DNA of 64,000 nt, taken from assembly GCF_041146795.1 (NCBI RefSeq), contig NC_135168.1, positions 39,874,370-39,938,369 of the forward strand, written 5' to 3'. Position 1 is the stretch's first letter. Each line of letters opens with the position of its first letter. A program made the translations under genes and the position numbers. Shown here piece after piece: positions 60,835-64,000 of this stretch. The notes beneath the pieces are model-generated. The model ran no database searches and was not told where the DNA came from. It was given only the letters and a program-made list of their open reading frames with translations. This DNA is from Maylandia zebra (lineage: Eukaryota > Chordata > Actinopteri > Cichliformes > Cichlidae).

Positions 60835-60840
60835 AATAAA
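60835..60840 (+). terminator. Candidate polyadenylation signal, ms4a-like gene
   Basis: AATAAA about 870 bp after the stop codon. It may define a long 3' UTR; nearer signals are weaker (attaaa near 59985). Confidence 0.4.
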
Positions 60841-61089
60841 TTGCTGCATCTCTCTCATTTTCCTACCAAAACTTGAAGTGAGAGATGGCTCAATACTTTT
60901 GCACAGTACTCTATATGTTTATATGTGTCAGGGAACTCAGTGTGACGAATTAAGTAAGATTAGTAAGAGAGATAGCTTTTAACTCTCAGGGATGGCACAG
61001 TGTTTGAGTTTGGGAACTGAAGGGGAGTTTGGACCCGGAAACGGCTAATGACGTCAGATAGTTTGTTTAACCTCCACAGTGGCCATCAA

Positions 61090-61180
61090 ATGTGGAGGTT
61101 AAACAAAGTTCGTCACAAAGCCGGACGACAAGGCGACAGCTTGGGGGAATTTCGGCTGAAGAGGCGAGAGAACGAGAGAG
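61090..61180 (+). pseudogene. Duplicated tmco6 exon 1
   Basis: 91 bp, the same length as the functional exon 1, still open from ATG and differing at a handful of sites. The base after the exon is a, so the donor reads atgtgt instead of gtgtgt and cannot be used as it stands. With exons 2-7 gone the copy cannot make the protein. Confidence 0.85.
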
Positions 61181-62109
61181 ATGTGTCTGCTAAATACTGA
61201 TGCTCAGTTTCCCAAACATACAGTAGATTAACTCAGGTGCACTGTGGCATTTAAACAATATTCAGTTGGTATTAAGGGTGCCAAATAAATATCCCTGACA
61301 CTATTACAGCACCAGCGGCAGCCTGAACTACTCATACAAGGCAGGATGTATCACTTTTGTCATGTGTTTTATGCCAAATTCTCATCCTATCATCCAATGT
61401 TGCAGCAGAAATTGAGACTCATCAGAACAGTCGATGTTTTACAATTTTCTGTTGTCCCATGTGAATTTTAGCTACAGCTGTTTATTGCCATCTGCTTCAA
61501 GGTTTCACGTGTTGTGCGTTCAGAGATGCTCTTTTGCATACCTTGGTTGTCACAGGTGGCTATTTGACGTATTGTGGCCTTCCCATCAGCTCAAACGAGT
61601 CTGGCCATTCTCCTCTGACATCTGGCATCAGTAAGACATTTTTCACCCAGAGAACTGCAGCTAACTGGATCCTGTTTTTTTCTCTTTTTCATTTTGATGC
61701 TCAGTTTGGACTTCAGCAGGCTGTCTTGACCATGTCTACATGTCTAAAGAACTGAGTTCTTGCTATGTGATGGTCTGATTAGATATTTGTATTGCCGAGC
61801 AGTTGAACAAGTGTGCCTAATAAAGTATGAAATAGGCTGTACATAAAGATTAGACTCGACTGGACATTAAAAGTAGGAGTAATCTGCATTTTTTTTTAAA
61901 CTGCATTACAAAGATGCTGCTCTTTTTTGTGACACCCCAGAGGAACTGAGCAACACATAAACAGTTCGCCCATCAAAACTGAGACGCACTCATGTAGCTT
62001 AACATTTGGTCTACATCAGAAACTTTTCTGTAATGCAGGTTTTAATATAAAATAGACATACACTGTCTTAAAAGGATAACAAAAAAAACTTGAGTGAATA
62101 TGTTAGCTT

Positions 62110-62149
62110 AACTGTGACTGAGGGAAACAAAGAAGATGGACTTGAGCTG
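62110..62149 (+). pseudogene. Remnant of tmco6 exon 8
   Basis: gagggaaacaaagaagatgg and the following gagctg with donor gtatgg match the last 40 bp of exon 8 (52260-52299). The sequence to its left matches intron 1 (near 50080), so a deletion joined intron 1 directly to exon 8. Confidence 0.8.
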
Positions 62150-63262
62150 GTATGGAAATACACTATTTTGGAAAATCTTTAAGACTCTTTAAAAAAAAAG
62201 AAAAGAAAAAAACCTTTAAATAAAAAGTAATACTATAATTTTTTATATTCATTTCTTATTATTCAGACATTTAATTTAAATTATATGGCAGTCAAATTAA
62301 AGGCTACAAAACTTCTTTGAAACAGATATTTAATCAATAGTGATGCACCTAAAACATTTAGAATTATGCATAGTTATGGTGCAATTTTGGCTGGTGCGTT
62401 CAAGGAAGCCTCAACATCAGAGGTTTTCCTGCTAAAAAGCATTAAATTCATTGGCTAAATTTATGGCCAATTGTTACTCAAACAAAGTTGCCACAAGTAT
62501 CCATCTTTGATTCTTTCTTACATTGCACAAATTCAGCATTTGTTAATTGTAATTGAATTAACATTGTAGAGTAAGTATTGTCATGCTAAACTACCTCCAA
62601 AGAAATTGAAAGAATTAATTATTACTAAAAGTCAAGTGATGAATCTAGAACTTAATTAATTAATTAATATTAAATATTAAAATAAGCATTAACTGTGAAG
62701 TTGCATCATACAGAATATTCTTATTGAATAAGGCCACTGGTCCATGGGCTATTCAACTTTCATCTACCGTATGAATCTTAGCCTTCATCAAAAAATAAAG
62801 TTTTATGACTTAAATAAAATGAACTATGAGATAAAAGATACCTTGAAATTTCAAGTTATTTTCAAGTATAACATTTGACCACTGAAACCCTTATTTTTGC
62901 TGTAATTTGGCACTTTATTAAAATAATAGTAAGAATAATAATAATGCATTTTACTATTTTTTCAGTTTTTGTAAAACAGTAAATTTAAACATTCTAATTT
63001 GGTTTGGATAACAACAATAATTGTATTTTAACATTAAAAATATAACTCTAGTTAAGGAGTGTGTGTACTGATGGATTAACCACTACAGAAACATAAAAAA
63101 ATATCTTTGGTAATTACCACTAATTTTCATTTAGTAAAGCTGTGGGATAAACATTACATTGTGAGGTGGTCGAATACATTTTTTAAGCAATGTAACTCAC
63201 TTGAGATAATAATAATGTTGACATATCAACATTACGTCCAGTTGTTATCAGGGTATTATCAG

Positions 63263-63632
63263 GGCGGCACGGTGGCGCTGTGCACTGTTGCCTCACAGCA
63301 AGATTCTACCACCTGGTCGGAGCCTTTCCCTGTGGGGAGTGCATGTTCTCCCTGTCTTTGTGTGGGTTCTCTCTGGGTACTCTGGCTTCCTCCCACAGTC
63401 CAAAGACATGCAGTTAGTGAGGTTAGGTTAATTGGTCATTCTAAAATGCCCATGCGTGTAAATGTGAGTGTGAACCTGAGTGTGATTGGTTGTTTGTCTC
63501 TGTGTGTTAGCCCTGTGACAGACTAGCGACCTGTCCAGGGTTTATCCTGCCTCTCGCCTTATAGTAGCTGGGATAGGCTCCAGCGACCTGGTGACCCTGA
63601 AAATGATAAGTGGAAGAGAATGGATGAATGGG
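63263..63632 (+). repeat. SINE-like interspersed repeat
   Basis: ggcggcacggtggcgctgtg, gcctcacagcaagattctac, ggttctctctgggtactctg, cctcccacagtccaaagaca and gctgggataggctccagcga form the widespread fish repeat of this type; the 3' end is ggaagagaatggatgaatgg. The surrounding duplicated block has no equivalent in its parent copy, so it inserted after the duplication. Confidence 0.7.
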
Positions 63633-63699
63633 TTGTCATATCCACGGCTTTTTTTCCCTTCCCAGTGGTGGAAACAAGTTTTCATATATTAAGCCACAA

Positions 63700-63945
63700 T
63701 AAGTGAAAATCTACTGTGGGTTAAAAGTCAAATAGCAAAAGTCAAATGTGATTATTTGCTCACTAGTTTCTTACCTGTGGAATCTGTGAGGGGAAAAAAA
63801 ACTATCTTAGAAGAACTTTTTCAGGAAGATAACCAATCTGTCTGGCAACCGTACACATCGACTGAATGTGTTGAACAAGGCCAGATGTCATACCGTATAT
63901 GTTGGACAACATCTAGGCTACCTAGCATTTGTTAGTCACACAACT
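63700..63945 (+). pseudogene. Remnant of duplicated ms4a-like gene
   Basis: 63705-63785 matches the intron and start of coding exon 3 (59180-59255), then jumps to sequence matching the 3' flank (60071 onward). About 0.8 kb holding the remaining coding exons is missing in between. Confidence 0.75.
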
Positions 63946-64000
63946 TGGCTGTAAATGCCAAAATTCAGGACGGTACCTGGGACGGGTATAAACTATAAAA

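Larger units (their letters stand above)
60910..64000 (+). pseudogene. Decayed tandem copy of the tmco6-ms4a block
   Basis: Segments occur in the same order and orientation as in 48.6-60.3 kb: promoter (60915 like 48627), tmco6 exon 1 (61090-61180), the Tc1-like relic (61350-61830 like 49340-49785), the end of exon 8 (62110-62149), intron 8 (62540-62650 like 52385-52495), the ms4a exon-4 border (63705-63785) and the 3' flank (63785-63945 like 60071-60280). Large pieces are missing, including tmco6 exons 2-7 and most ms4a exons. The copy continues past the window end. Confidence 0.85.

Noticed and set aside
1-64000. CRISPR arrays, tRNA or rRNA genes, bacterial-type operons
   Set aside because: No regularly spaced direct repeats, cloverleaf-like tRNA boxes or rRNA segments were recognised, and the gene structure is vertebrate throughout. 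The tRNA-like 17-mer at 13753 is a primer binding site and not a tRNA gene.

Overview
The window is nuclear DNA from a ray-finned fish. It carries intron-rich vertebrate genes with GT/AG splice sites, an AT-rich background, and dense teleost-type transposons (hAT, Tc1-like, pogo-like, Ty3/gypsy, L1-like and L2-like LINEs, a Penelope-like fragment). The repeat families suggest a percomorph, perhaps a cichlid, but that species guess is inference only. There is no bacterial operon or CRISPR content.

Layout. (1) 1-4.9 kb: an interspersed repeat with GC-rich and Glu/Ala-coding minisatellites, split by a 5'-truncated L1-like LINE that has a perfect 13-bp target duplication and two poly(A) tracts. 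(2) 4.95-17.1 kb, + strand: a nine-exon, two-domain L-rhamnose-binding lectin gene (234 aa). Its second intron holds a hAT element (8-bp target duplication) into which a nearly complete Ty3/gypsy LTR retrotransposon inserted on the minus strand. (3) 17.1-30.4 kb: no intact gene; repeat fragments, a decayed Ig-domain exon (minus), a 539-bp hAT element with perfect target duplication, a truncated L2-like LINE and a possible solo LTR. (4) 30.4-32.1 kb, minus: a small four-exon single-Ig-domain membrane protein. (5) 34.1-36.5 kb, minus: a complete two-exon arylsulfatase I gene (570 aa). (6) 36.5-43.3 kb: mostly intergenic, with a CA/TG microsatellite and a Tc1-like relic. (7) 43.3-47.8 kb, +: a treacle/tcof1 gene (LisH start, Lys/Glu-rich C-terminal half). 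(8) 48.9-56.3 kb, +: tmco6 in 13 exons (508 aa), with four DNA-transposon insertions in its introns. (9) 57.1-60 kb, +: an MS4A-like four-transmembrane gene (198 aa) with two duplicated upstream first-exon-like blocks. (10) 60.9-64.0 kb: a decayed, internally deleted tandem copy of the tmco6-ms4a block that runs off the window end.

The arsi-tcof1 adjacency matches the human 5q32 order (established knowledge), which supports both names. The other genes show no common pathway: a secreted lectin and two immune-type membrane proteins lie beside a sulfatase, a ribosome-biogenesis factor and an armadillo-repeat protein.

I found no convincing new biological system. The most noteworthy signals are the tandem tmco6-ms4a duplication with exon-deleting breakpoints, the repeated ms4a first exons, a slippery GGGAAAC at the gag stop of the gypsy element, a pogo-like insertion six bases inside a tmco6 intron, and a LINE insertion that looks like a 3' transduction.
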